Shown here: positions 1 to 8,131 of the stretch, piece after piece | How positions within the stretch are numbered: position 1 is the stretch's first letter | Layout of the letters: every line of letters starts with the position of its first letter | From: Planctomycetota bacterium | GTDB lineage: Bacteria; Planctomycetota; Phycisphaerae; Phycisphaerales; SM1A02 | Direction: 5' to 3' | NCBI GenBank assembly: GCA_024226535.1 | Contig: JAAELP010000313.1 | Coordinates: 1-39,192 of the forward strand | DNA: 39,192 bases | The notes under the pieces: generated by a model | Told to the model about the DNA's origin: nothing | The model's input: only the letters and a program-made list of their open reading frames with translations | Databases searched by the model: none | Made by a program: the position numbers and the translations under genes

Positions 1-97
1 CCAGCAGAACGTGCCCGTCTTCGCATTCCTCGCCCGCGCACTGGATGCACACCTCCGAAAGGCGGAAGCGCCCGTGCTCCTGACGTAGATCCGTCAG
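1..97. other. Window edge with a possible gene end (strand undecided)
   Basis: Two readings look equally coding, and I cannot choose between them. On the plus strand, a frame open from the edge ends at TAG 86-88 and would be the last 28 residues of a protein converging on the next gene. On the minus strand, an open frame runs off the edge and contains a CIQCAGEEC cysteine pair like a zinc knuckle, but it has no ATG, GTG or TTG start, only CTG at 97. Third-position GC is about 78-79 percent in both. Confidence 0.3.
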
Positions 98-150
98 GAC
101 CCGTGAACGCTTACCGCAGGAGTAGCGCCCCGCCGCGGATGCGAGAGGAT

Positions 151-1299
151 CTACCTGTTCCGGGCGAGGATGCAGTGCTGCTTGCTCTTGGGGTTGTGGA
201 CCTTGCTCTCGAGAACCTCGAAACCGGCGTTCTCGATCATCGACTCCAGTTCGGCAACCCTCAGGCAAACGACCGGGGGCGCCGCCCCGACGAGCATCGC
301 CAGCCTGACCAGAGCCCGCCAGAAGAAGTTCCAGTCACCGAGGCAAGGCGTCTCAGTGATGAGGTGACCGCCGGGGACGAGCAGATCGCGCAGTCGCGCC
401 AGCGTCGCCGGGACGTCGTCCAGCAGGTGGATGACGCTGTAGGCAGTGACGACGTTGAACGCGCCCTCGGCGAGACGCGGGTCGTCGGGCTCCATCTGTT
501 CGAAGCGGGCGTTGCCGACGTTGCGCTCTCGAGCCCTGGCGTTGGCCACCGTGACCATGTTGGATGAGTGATCGATGCCCAGGATCTCCTCGGCGTGCGG
601 AGCGAGGTCGAGGGTGATCTCACCGGTTGCGCAGCCGACGTCGAGGATCGAATCGGTCTTCCTGAACACAGCAGCTGCACGCTCCAGGCGGGCGGCGTAG
701 TTCGGTCCTTTGTGGAGCTTCGCGTCGTAGCGATCGGCGCGCTTGTCCCAGAAGTGATTCGAAAGCGTCTTCTCCATCTGAATGTCCTCAGGCTCCTGTG
801 CCGCCAACTCCGCATGCACCCGTCGGGCAATCCTGAACCCCCGGCTCAGGTAGAACCCGACGGCGGACTCGGACGGGGTCGCCGAGACGTAGAGCAATTC
901 CGCGCCGTCCAACCGAGCGAGACGTTCCACTTCGTCCGTCAGCGCGCCGGCGATGCCCCTCCGCCGGGCTCCCTGATCGATATACAGCGCAACCAACTCA
1001 GCAACCCCAGGGGACAGATCGGGCCTCAGAATTGCGAACCCGATGATGGTGTCGCCCGCGATTGCACCGAGCAGCGTTCCCCCTTCGGACAGGAGCGGGG
1101 TCCACCGTTCCACGAGCCCGCGCACACTGAAATCGTCTGGACCATGTTCAGGCCAGCGCGGAACATCCCAGTCAACCACCTCCTCACGGAGAGCCCCATC
1201 CCGGCAGACGTACTGGAGCCTCACGTGCTCAGAGCGATCAACTTCGCGGATCCGCTCGAGGTCACGCGGGGCCAGCGCTCTCAGCTCGACTGCCTCCAA
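151..1299 (-). CDS. GNAT acetyltransferase fused to a class I SAM methyltransferase
   Basis: Residues about 1-165 form a GNAT N-acetyltransferase domain. It shows a VAELVALYIDQGARRRGIAGAL acetyl-CoA-binding loop (the R/Q-x-x-G-x-G/A signature, here as RRRGIAG) and the late YLSRGF motif. Residues about 175-382 are a class I methyltransferase with motif I LDVGCATGE, an acidic end of strand 2 (GIDHSSNM) and a FNVVTAYSVIHLL post-I region typical of small-molecule ubiE/UPF-type methyltransferases. The start is TTG at 1299, chosen because a strong AAGGAG lies six bases upstream. An internal ATG near residue 174 opens the methyltransferase half and could give a separate product. The substrates are unknown. 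The fusion suggests sequential or alternative N-acetylation and methylation of one small molecule, but this is inference. Confidence 0.85.
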   Translation of the reverse strand: MEAVELRALAPRDLERIREVDRSEHVRLQYVCRDGALREEVVDWDVPRWPEHGPDDFSVRGLVERWTPLLSEGGTLLGAIAGDTIIGFAILRPDLSPGVAELVALYIDQGARRRGIAGALTDEVERLARLDGAELLYVSATPSESAVGFYLSRGFRIARRVHAELAAQEPEDIQMEKTLSNHFWDKRADRYDAKLHKGPNYAARLERAAAVFRKTDSILDVGCATGEITLDLAPHAEEILGIDHSSNMVTVANARARERNVGNARFEQMEPDDPRLAEGAFNVVTAYSVIHLLDDVPATLARLRDLLVPGGHLITETPCLGDWNFFWRALVRLAMLVGAAPPVVCLRVAELESMIENAGFEVLESKVHNPKSKQHCILARNR

Positions 1300-1425
1300 G
1301 ACCGCTCCTTCCGTTCGTGCTCCAGCCCAAGGGGAATCATACGGTACGCATGGTGCCTGCCCTTTCCTGCCCTACGAGGAGCACTGGCGTGTAGTCCTGT
1401 GCCCAACCACATTTGGAACCTCGGT
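1300..1425. other. Divergent intergenic region
   Basis: This 126-base gap separates the minus-strand fusion gene from the plus-strand cytochrome c gene, so it should hold both promoters. I see no convincing -35/-10 pair. Confidence 0.4.
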
Positions 1426-1940
1426 ATGCTGTGCGCCGTGACCACGACCACAACGACACGCGGTTTGATTCGACGCCTGCTCCCGGGACTGGTGGCATTT
1501 GGAATGGTCGCGTGCAGTGCGGATGAGCCGATGCCCGCTTCCGACAGGGCGGCGACGACAGAGCCGGCGTCATCGCCACCCGCACCTGGTTCAGGCAGCG
1601 CGATGGCTGCGGCACCCGGATCGCCATCGCCAGTGTCGCCCCCATCCGCCGCCGCCAACGTTCGCGGGGCCGCGCTGTACAAACACACTGCGCGCTTTGT
1701 CACGGAGCCAAGGGGCTCGGTGACGGCCAGATGGCGAAGCTCATGAACCCGCCGCCGCGCGGACTCGTGAACGAACCTTGGCGCTACCTTGACGCGAGCA
1801 GCCCCGAGCGTCTGCGCGAGTCCATGGCCGGCCTGCTTCGAAAGGGCCTGCCCCAGGCCGGGATGCCCGGTCTCACCGGACAGGTGACGGATGCGGAGGT
1901 CGCGCAGCTCGTGCAGTTCGTGTTCGATCTCCGGCAGTGA
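1426..1940 (+). pseudogene. Lipoprotein c-type cytochrome, frameshifted just before the heme motif
   Basis: From ATG 1426 (or GTG 1438) the reading begins with a basic segment, a hydrophobic stretch and a lipobox-like MVAC, then a Pro/Ala/Ser linker and GAALYK, the usual entry to a cytochrome c fold. The frame then fails: the heme motif CALCHGAKGLGDG lies in another frame from TGC 1689, which continues with a Met ligand region (GMPGL) to TGA 1938. Removing one AC from AAACACACTGC at 1681-1691 would restore YKHCALCHG. The C-terminal part resembles a small single-heme domain of the cytochrome CBB3/C type, about 85 residues. The 3' part has no start of its own before the heme motif, so as read the gene cannot make holocytochrome. 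A sequencing error is as likely as true decay. Confidence 0.75.
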
Positions 1941-1969
1941 TCGCTGATACCGGCCTTTGCGACCTTCTG

Positions 1970-3223
1970 TCATGATCGCGAAGGGGCGCGGCCCCAGATC
2001 CCCCTCCCCGCGAACACGATCGCGATGAGCAGGCCGACCGCGCCGACGGGCCAGTACGCGCCGCCCACTGCGCCCGCCATCGTCGCATCGACCGCCCAGC
2101 CGAGCAGGGGGGCGACGAGCATCGTCGCCAGCCGTCCCGCCTGACTCTCGATGGAGAGGAGCGACGCGCCTTGCGTCTCGGTGCCGTGGACGTCGAAGCG
2201 ACTGATCAGGACCGGTCGCCAGAAGTTGTGCAGCACGTGCAGCGCGACGAACGCACCGATCATCACGACGAGGCCGCCGAGGAAGCCCGCCGCGGCGAGG
2301 ATCGCGTAGACGACGACCGCGGCTACCCACAGGAAACGCGCCGCCCGATTCTCCCCGCCCGCCGCGTCCGACAGCCGGTGGGCGCCGCGGCTCGCGGCGC
2401 CGGCGAGCAGGAACAGGACGAAGTACACCGCGCCCACGAGCACCGCCGTGCGCTGGACATCCGTCCCGCCCGCACGGGCGAGTTGACCCGCGGCGGCCGC
2501 GATGACCGTCGCCTCGAGCACCGGCTGGAGGTAGTCCTTCGCGGCGGCGAACACGCCATCGAAACCCATCGCCTCGAGGACGAGCCCACGGATCGGCCGC
2601 CGCTTCACCGCCTCGCGCACGACGTCGATCATGTGGCGGGTGACCGCGCCGAGCGAGGGCCGGACCTCGGGCGTGCCGTCGAGCACCTTTGGATAGCCGA
2701 GGAAGTTCACGATGCCCAGCGCGTACGGGGCGATCGCCGCGAGGAAGACCATCCGGTAGTCGGCGCTGACGACGACGGTGACCGCCCCGATCACGACCGA
2801 GACCGCGGAGCCGATCTTGCTCCACGACCGCGTATAGCCGTACACCTTCACCCGCTCGTCGGTGCGACCCTCGAGGCGCAGCCACGCGAAGATCATCGCC
2901 TTGTGGGTGCCGGTGCGGAACGCGTCGCCGATCCCGTAGAGCACCATGCCGGCGAGGAGCAGCGGGAACGGGTCCACGAGCGCGAACACCAGGAAGCTCG
3001 CGATATATGCGGCGAACGCGACGATCATCGAGCGCCGGCGCCCGCAGATGTCAGCGATCGCCCCCGACGGCACCTCGACGATGTTCACGGTGAGTTCGCG
3101 CGCCGCGACGAGCAGGCCGATGTGGAGGAAGTCCAGTCCCTTGCCGAGGAAGGCGAGGAACAGGAACGCCTCGAAGTAGCGCTGGTTCTTGAGAAACCCG
3201 TAGAGGCTGAACCGGAACAGCAT
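1970..3223 (-). CDS. MFS transporter, 12-span type, substrate unknown
   Basis: The 417-residue protein is strongly hydrophobic with about 12 predicted membrane segments. The loop ADICGRRRSM after the second segment matches the MFS motif A pattern (G-x-x-x-D-x-x-G-R-R). A long polar linker near residues 185-215 separates the two six-helix halves. ATG 3223 (MLFRFSLYG) is taken as the start because the upstream in-frame reading is low-complexity and overlaps an apparent gene on the other strand. It is convergent with the cytochrome c gene, with only 29 bases between stops. I cannot infer a substrate; the closest general resemblance is to bacterial drug or small-molecule exporters. Confidence 0.8.
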   Translation of the reverse strand: MLFRFSLYGFLKNQRYFEAFLFLAFLGKGLDFLHIGLLVAARELTVNIVEVPSGAIADICGRRRSMIVAFAAYIASFLVFALVDPFPLLLAGMVLYGIGDAFRTGTHKAMIFAWLRLEGRTDERVKVYGYTRSWSKIGSAVSVVIGAVTVVVSADYRMVFLAAIAPYALGIVNFLGYPKVLDGTPEVRPSLGAVTRHMIDVVREAVKRRPIRGLVLEAMGFDGVFAAAKDYLQPVLEATVIAAAAGQLARAGGTDVQRTAVLVGAVYFVLFLLAGAASRGAHRLSDAAGGENRAARFLWVAAVVVYAILAAAGFLGGLVVMIGAFVALHVLHNFWRPVLISRFDVHGTETQGASLLSIESQAGRLATMLVAPLLGWAVDATMAGAVGGAYWPVGAVGLLIAIVFAGRGIWGRAPSRS

Positions 3224-3439
3224 GCAGGGGAGCACTCGGATACAAGAGGCCGTCCGGGGGCCGCCGGCCCCGCTCGAGACGTGCCGGCCCCAGCCTACAG
3301 GGAAACGAAGGTGCGGCCCCTGAGTGATCCTACCCGTGGGACCCCAGCGCGATTGCCCACGGAACCACGCATTGCGGTCCGCGGCCGCCACCAACAGCAG
3401 GACCGCCACGCAACTCGCGACGCCGGTAAGACCGAACGG

Positions 3440-3730
3440 ATGACGCGGAAGGGCCGGATGACGTCTCGGCCGGTCGCGGTTGTCCCGTTCGTAGTCGTCG
3501 AGCTGCCGGTCGAGGACATCGTCCGGGCACAGCGTCGTCTGAACCGGTTGATTCTCTGGCTCGTCGGGCCCGGCGGCGGCGTGGAGCCGATGGTGTTGGC
3601 GATCCACTCGCAGATGACACCGCTGCTCGAGGCCATCGTGACCGCATCTTCGGCCCGATGGGCGGCGCGCCGCAAGGAAGAGCTCACGAGGAAGGAGCTG
3701 GGGCACCTGTACCGAGACGAAGTGGCCTAG
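3440..3730 (+). CDS. Small hypothetical protein, 96 aa
   Basis: An open frame from ATG 3440 (alternative ATG 3458) shows host-like codon use with high third-position GC. It predicts a beta-like N-terminus (AVVPFVVVELP), a middle helix and a highly charged Arg/Lys/Glu-rich helical C-terminus. I do not recognise a family. There is no clear ribosome-binding site, so this rests on coding character alone. It is divergent from the MFS gene, with 216 bases between starts. Confidence 0.45.
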   Translation: MTRKGRMTSRPVAVVPFVVVELPVEDIVRAQRRLNRLILWLVGPGGGVEPMVLAIHSQMTPLLEAIVTASSARWAARRKEELTRKELGHLYRDEVA

Positions 3731-4169
3731 CGACGAGAGCAGCGGACACTGAGCACAACGTTGGCAACCGACTCGTTCACGACTATCCGAAACTGGATTG
3801 TCCCGGGCTTGGTCGTCCCTCAACGTTCAAGCCTGCGCGAGAAAGGTGGTCAGTGTTCCAGAGATTTGTGTTGACATGACCGAAAGCTCGCGGTACGAAG
3901 ACCACGCAGGGAAAAACAGGGCCCTGTGCGCCGCTCGGCGCGACGTGTCTCGAGCGTCGAATACCAGCCGGTGGGGCGTGGGAAGCAGATCTTGGTGTGA
4001 GTCGATGCGGTGCTTCAGTTTGGCACCGTAGATGTTTGTCGCGTGCATGAAGTTACGCGTGCGGTGCTGCGCGCCGGACCAACGAAGATGCGACCGTCAC
4101 GATCCGAGCGATCACTTCGATGGATGCTAGTCGCCGGCGGCACCAGGTCAACGTAGTGGAGCCATTGTC
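3731..4169. other. Intergenic region of lower GC, no gene seen
   Basis: The base composition is visibly less GC-rich than the flanks. A TTGACA at 3871-3876 is followed 17 bases later by a poor -10 (TACGAA, 3894-3899), so a promoter here is possible but weak. A 73-residue minus-strand frame (3827-4048) has no recognisable features and I do not call it. GGAG at about 4158 is the ribosome-binding site of the next gene. Confidence 0.4.
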
Positions 4170-5769
4170 ATGAGCGCGTGTAATACCGTTCTGAGAATGA
4201 AGTGTGCGGTGGTCGTCCTCCTGTGGGCCACCGGCTACGCGAGTGCACAGGAGTTCATCGATCCGGCCAGCGGTTGCGGCCAAACCGAGCCTCCGCCCGA
4301 GGAGATCGGCTGTGGGGCGAACGTCTCGCCGGTCGCGGATCTCGATCTGCCTCCGGTCAGCCCGGACCCGGAGGAGCCGCAACAGCCGGACGACCCTTCG
4401 CCGTGGTCGGTCATCCTGTACGACGTGGATGCGCAGCAGGAGATCGAGGAGCCCCGGATCTGCAACGGCGGTCCGAACGACGGCCAGCCGTGCATTGACG
4501 GCTCCGACTGCCCCGATGGCACGTGCGGCAGGAGGGTCTGTGTCGGCGGGCCCTTCGACGGAATGCCGTGCGAGGATAGCTTCGATTGCGCGGGCGGCAC
4601 CTGCGTGGTGTGGAGTCAGACCTTCGACACGGACGAGTTCTTCCTGGGCGACACGGAGGGAATCCCGGGATGCTCGACGGACTTCTGCGCCGCCATCGAC
4701 TCCATCTGGGGCCCCGACGACCGCGTGCGCATCCGCGGAACGACGACCTATCCGTGGCGCACCATCGGCTACATCGTCACGACGTATCCCGACGGCGCGC
4801 GACGGCGATGCACGGGCGCGCTGGTTGGCCCGCGTCACGTGCTCACCGCCGGGCACTGTATCTACCAGGCATCCCGCGGAGGATGGGGGACGTCAGTGTC
4901 CTTCTCCCCCGGCCAGAACGGCTGGTGGCGCCCGTACGGGCGCAAGTGGGCGACCCGGCTGTACAGCTTCACCGGATGGACGCGCCGGGCGAGCAAGAAC
5001 CACGACATGGCGCTCATCATTCTCAATAGTCGCATTGGGAACCGGACGGGGTGGCTCGGCTACAGCACCGGAGGGGCGTCGGATGTCAACCAGATCCGAA
5101 ACCTCTCGGGATACCCGAGCGACCATGACACGCAGCAGTGGTTCGACCACGACCCGATCATCTCGAGAACCTCCTACCTGCTGAACTACCAGATCGATAC
5201 CTTCGGCGGGCAGTCCGGGGCCCCGGTGTGGCGCTACCGCTCGACGACCGGTCAACGGCACGTTCGTGCGGTGCATCACGGCGCCAAGGCCACGTTCAAC
5301 AACGGTGCCCGCATCACACGGGGCAAGTTCACGTCCATCTCGAGGTGGATCGCGTCGAACCCGTTCTTCGGCGAGGACTGCACCGACTGTAGCCCGGACT
5401 GCAACGACAACGGCGTCGGCGACGACACCGACATCAGCATGGCGACGTCATTTGACGTCAACGGAAACGGCATTCCCGACGAGTGCGAGGGGGCGTGCTG
5501 TCTCAGCCCCGGCGGGTGCGATGCCAACATGAGCAACCTCGCGTGCTCGATTGCCGGGGGGGGTGTTCAATGGTGTGGGTACGGGGTGCGATACCTGCCC
5601 CTGTTCGGAGGACCTGAACGGAAACGGTGAGGTGGACTTCGCGGACATCCTGGCGGTCGTCGGCGCGTGGGGGCCCTGTGGAATCCCGTGCCCGCAGGAT
5701 CTGAACGGAAACGGCCAGGTGGACTTCGCGGACATCCTCGCGATCGTCGCGGCGTGGGGAGGGTGCTGA
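4170..5769 (+). CDS. Secreted trypsin-like (V8/S1B type) serine protease with dockerin-like tail, frameshifted at G8
   Basis: A signal peptide (about residues 1-26, ending ASA-QE) is followed by Cys-rich repeats CxGGPxDGxPC...DC..GTC (about 95-147) and a chymotrypsin-fold protease domain. The triad is visible as H229 (TAGHC), D279 (NHDMAL) and S349 (GGQSGAP). Next come an NGVGDDTDI / NGNGIPDECE repeat pair and GACC. At 5556-5563 a run of eight G breaks the frame: as read the protein ends at 5630 after 486 residues. The two dockerin-like repeats (DLNGNGEVDFADIL, DLNGNGQVDFADIL) continue in the +1 frame to TGA 5767. With seven G the whole reads through as about 533 residues. GGAG eight bases before ATG 4170 supports the start; ATG 4197 is an alternative. 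It likely acts outside the cytoplasm. Confidence 0.85.
5556..5563 (+). repeat. G8 homopolymer at a reading-frame break
   Basis: Eight consecutive G separate the protease domain from its in-family C-terminal repeats. Seven would keep the gene in frame. Confidence 0.9.
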
Positions 5770-5827
5770 GACCCGGCGCACGCACTGACTGTGCACTGAT
5801 TGCGAATCCAAGCTCAGGAGAGACACC

Positions 5828-7711
5828 ATGCGGAAGCGCACGCTCTCGATCATCGGTGCCGCTGGCACGCTTGCGTTGGCCGGAACGTCATCCGCGGCGT
5901 TCACCGGTCTGGCCGTCACCGCGAAGACCGTTACGACGACCGGCGGCGTCGACCTCGACGTGTTCCGGCTGTACGTGACGACGGACAGCGCGTTGGATTC
6001 GGTGGCCGCGGTGGGAGGGACCCCCACCCTGCCGATGGTCATGGATTCCGGGGGCAGCGGGTTCTTTCAGCAGACCGTCTTCGGCGCGCACCAGAACGTT
6101 CCCAGCGGTGCGGCGGCGACGGGGGCCTTCCCCGACCTGCTGCTCGACTCGTTCCTCACGATCGGCGTCCCGGCCGGATACACGGGATCGCCGACCCTCC
6201 CGACGATTCAGGGCTTCAATTTCGCCGCCTTCAACGGCGCGGGAACGGGCTTCGGTTCTCCGACCGTCACCACCACGAACGGCGGCTGGTTCGTGTCGCC
6301 GTTCGTACCCGTCTCGGCCGCCAAGCCGTACCCACCCCCGAATGCGGCGGCCCCCACGGGCGACGGCGGCTACGACATCTTCACGGCGCCCACGGGGGCG
6401 ACGCATGGCGTGCTGGTCGGTCAGTTCTCGGTGGCATCGGGGAACACGTTCAGCGGCGACCTCCCGCAGATCGTGCTCTTCGTTGGCGGCAACCAGGTCA
6501 GCGCCGGACAGCTCTTCGCGTTCAGCACGAGCGGGGTCGGTGCCTGCTGCGTCACCCCCACCGACTGCCGGGTCGTCACGCTCTCGGAGTGCAACAACCT
6601 CAGCGGGTACTTCATCGGCGCCGGATCGTCGTGCAGCTACCGGACGCGGCTGGTCAATCACCAGGGACCGCCCGAGCAGTGGAGCCACATGTTCGTGATG
6701 GTCACCAACTGCCCCACCGGGTCCGGGGACGGCGGGCCCGGCTGCACGACGGGGCCGGTCAAGATCGACGTCTGGGAGACCAGCGATCCGCCGGAGGGCG
6801 GGACCTCGAACTGCGAGAACTTCGGCGCCGCGTCCGCGTGCCCGATCCCGGCGGACTTCTTCGGACCGGGCTCGGACCCGTTCACGGACCAGGTCTGCTT
6901 CGTCGGCGACCCCCTGGGAACGGTCACGCTCCCCGGCTTCCCGGAGCCGCTCGACTTCGGCATGGCCGACACGCTGGTGACCCGACCAGCCGATCCGTTC
7001 GACCGGTGCTCGCTGCCGACGCTCACGCCGGTTGTCGTGCCGATCCAGATCGAGCAACTGAGTCTCGTGAGCGTGGCGCCGATCACGGTCAACTTCAGCG
7101 GCGGCGGCTCGGAGCAATGGGACGTGGGCGTCAAGGTGCTCACCAGCGCCGGGCAGCCCACCACGGGGAGCATGTCCGCCCGCAAGGAGCACTGCAACGG
7201 CGGGACGTTCGACGCGACGCTCGCGGTCTGCCCGACGTTCGTCTTCACCAAGGTCGATCCCCCGTTCACGGAACTCCAACTCGACTTCTGCGCCACGTGC
7301 AACGCCGACGGGATCGTCATGAGCACGTCGGGCATCGACTGGGTCCATGATCAGGACGCGAACCTCGACGTCACCAACCCCGTCTGCTCCGACTTCATCC
7401 CGGGCATCGAGCACCTGGGTAGTCTCCCCGCCTGCGACTGCAACACGAACACCGTCCGCGACAAGTGCGACATCGAGAGCGGGCTCAGCTTCGACTGCAA
7501 CCTCAACGGCGTCCCCGACGAGTGCGAGGCCCCGCCGCCTTGCTTGGGCGACCTCAGCGAGAACTGCACCGTGGACTTTGCCGACATCCTGAAGGTCATC
7601 GCGGCGTGGGGCCCGTGCCCGCCTGAGTGCCCGGAGGATCTCGACAACAGCGGCGACGTCGGTTTCAGCGACATCATGGCCATCATCGACGGCTACGGCC
7701 CGTGCGGGTGA
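5828..7711 (+). CDS. Secreted protein of unknown function with dockerin-like repeats, 627 aa
   Basis: The start is ATG 5828 with AGGAG seven bases upstream. A signal peptide (MRKRTLSIIG... to about residue 23, SSAAF) leads into a Gly/Thr-rich beta-type domain (about 24-235). This is followed by GACCVTPTDC (a planctomycete GACC motif), a Cys-containing region without a recognised fold (about 250-520), a CDCNTNTVRD...NLNGVPDECE pair, and two terminal dockerin-like repeats (CTVDFADILKVIAAWGPC and GDVGFSDIMAIIDGYGPC). The first 200 residues resemble the N-termini of planctomycete exported proteins, but I know no activity for them. It follows the protease gene by 58 bases on the same strand, so the two may be co-expressed. 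A terminator hairpin follows at 7733. Confidence 0.85.
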   Translation: MRKRTLSIIGAAGTLALAGTSSAAFTGLAVTAKTVTTTGGVDLDVFRLYVTTDSALDSVAAVGGTPTLPMVMDSGGSGFFQQTVFGAHQNVPSGAAATGAFPDLLLDSFLTIGVPAGYTGSPTLPTIQGFNFAAFNGAGTGFGSPTVTTTNGGWFVSPFVPVSAAKPYPPPNAAAPTGDGGYDIFTAPTGATHGVLVGQFSVASGNTFSGDLPQIVLFVGGNQVSAGQLFAFSTSGVGACCVTPTDCRVVTLSECNNLSGYFIGAGSSCSYRTRLVNHQGPPEQWSHMFVMVTNCPTGSGDGGPGCTTGPVKIDVWETSDPPEGGTSNCENFGAASACPIPADFFGPGSDPFTDQVCFVGDPLGTVTLPGFPEPLDFGMADTLVTRPADPFDRCSLPTLTPVVVPIQIEQLSLVSVAPITVNFSGGGSEQWDVGVKVLTSAGQPTTGSMSARKEHCNGGTFDATLAVCPTFVFTKVDPPFTELQLDFCATCNADGIVMSTSGIDWVHDQDANLDVTNPVCSDFIPGIEHLGSLPACDCNTNTVRDKCDIESGLSFDCNLNGVPDECEAPPPCLGDLSENCTVDFADILKVIAAWGPCPPECPEDLDNSGDVGFSDIMAIIDGYGPCG

Positions 7712-7732
7712 GCCGGTGAGCAGCCACGCGAG

Positions 7733-7765
7733 GAGCGGCGGACGCCCGGCCGCCGCTCTTCGTTC
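7733..7765 (+). terminator. Rho-independent-type terminator
   Basis: A 9-bp perfect GC stem (7733-7741 with 7750-7758) and 8-base loop are followed by TTCGTTC, 22 bases after the stop of the secreted protein gene. Confidence 0.65.
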
Positions 7766-8067
7766 AAACCTGGTGCGTTCCGCCCAGAAACGACCGGCGA
7801 CGGCGCCACCCTTCGCATGTGCGTTCCGCGGGGTCCACGTCAGCGCCGGCGCAACCCTTGCCACCGTCGGTGTCAAGACCCGGGAGCGCTGCCTCGGGGC
7901 ACGGCCACTCGGAATGCGACTGGCTCCGATGCCCCGAGTGCGGGGCTTGGGCAGACCCGATCCTCACGGCTCATGGGCGGGCCGCTCGGAAGCACGGTGA
8001 TCGGGGCCCGTGCCCGTCGGCGTGACGCGACCGGCGTCGATCCGGCTCACCCTGCGCTTCAACGAAC
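7766..8067. other. Intergenic region, possible zinc-ribbon gene remnant
   Basis: Between the terminator and the palindrome I see no convincing gene. One plus-strand frame (7819-8025) contains CDWLRCPECGAWADP, like the small zinc ribbons common in this kind of genome. Its N-terminal part looks random and there is no ribosome-binding site. It may be a degraded fragment or chance. Confidence 0.3.
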
Positions 8068-8095
8068 GCGGAGCCCGAGCATGCTCGGGCTCCGC
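8068..8095. terminator. 28-bp perfect palindrome, probable terminator of the downstream minus-strand gene
   Basis: Positions 8068-8095 are a perfect palindrome centred on 8081/8082 (…GAGCATGCTC…). It lies 36 bases past the stop of the minus-strand protease. The stem is very GC-rich but lacks a clear T-run on either side, so a termination role is inferred from position. Confidence 0.5.
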
Positions 8096-8131
8096 ATCGT
8101 TTCGCTTCCGGGACGTCGGCGCGTCAGGCCG

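Noticed and set aside
2171-3730. Long plus-strand open frame (519 aa) opposite the MFS gene
   Set aside because: Up to about 3430 it is an Arg/Asp/His-rich mirror of the membrane protein's codons. Only the last 96 residues lie outside it and look coding.
5888-7876. Long minus-strand open frame (662 aa) opposite the secreted protein gene
   Set aside because: It is a low-complexity Arg/Val/Asp-rich shadow frame, whereas the opposite strand has a signal peptide, ribosome-binding site and family repeats.
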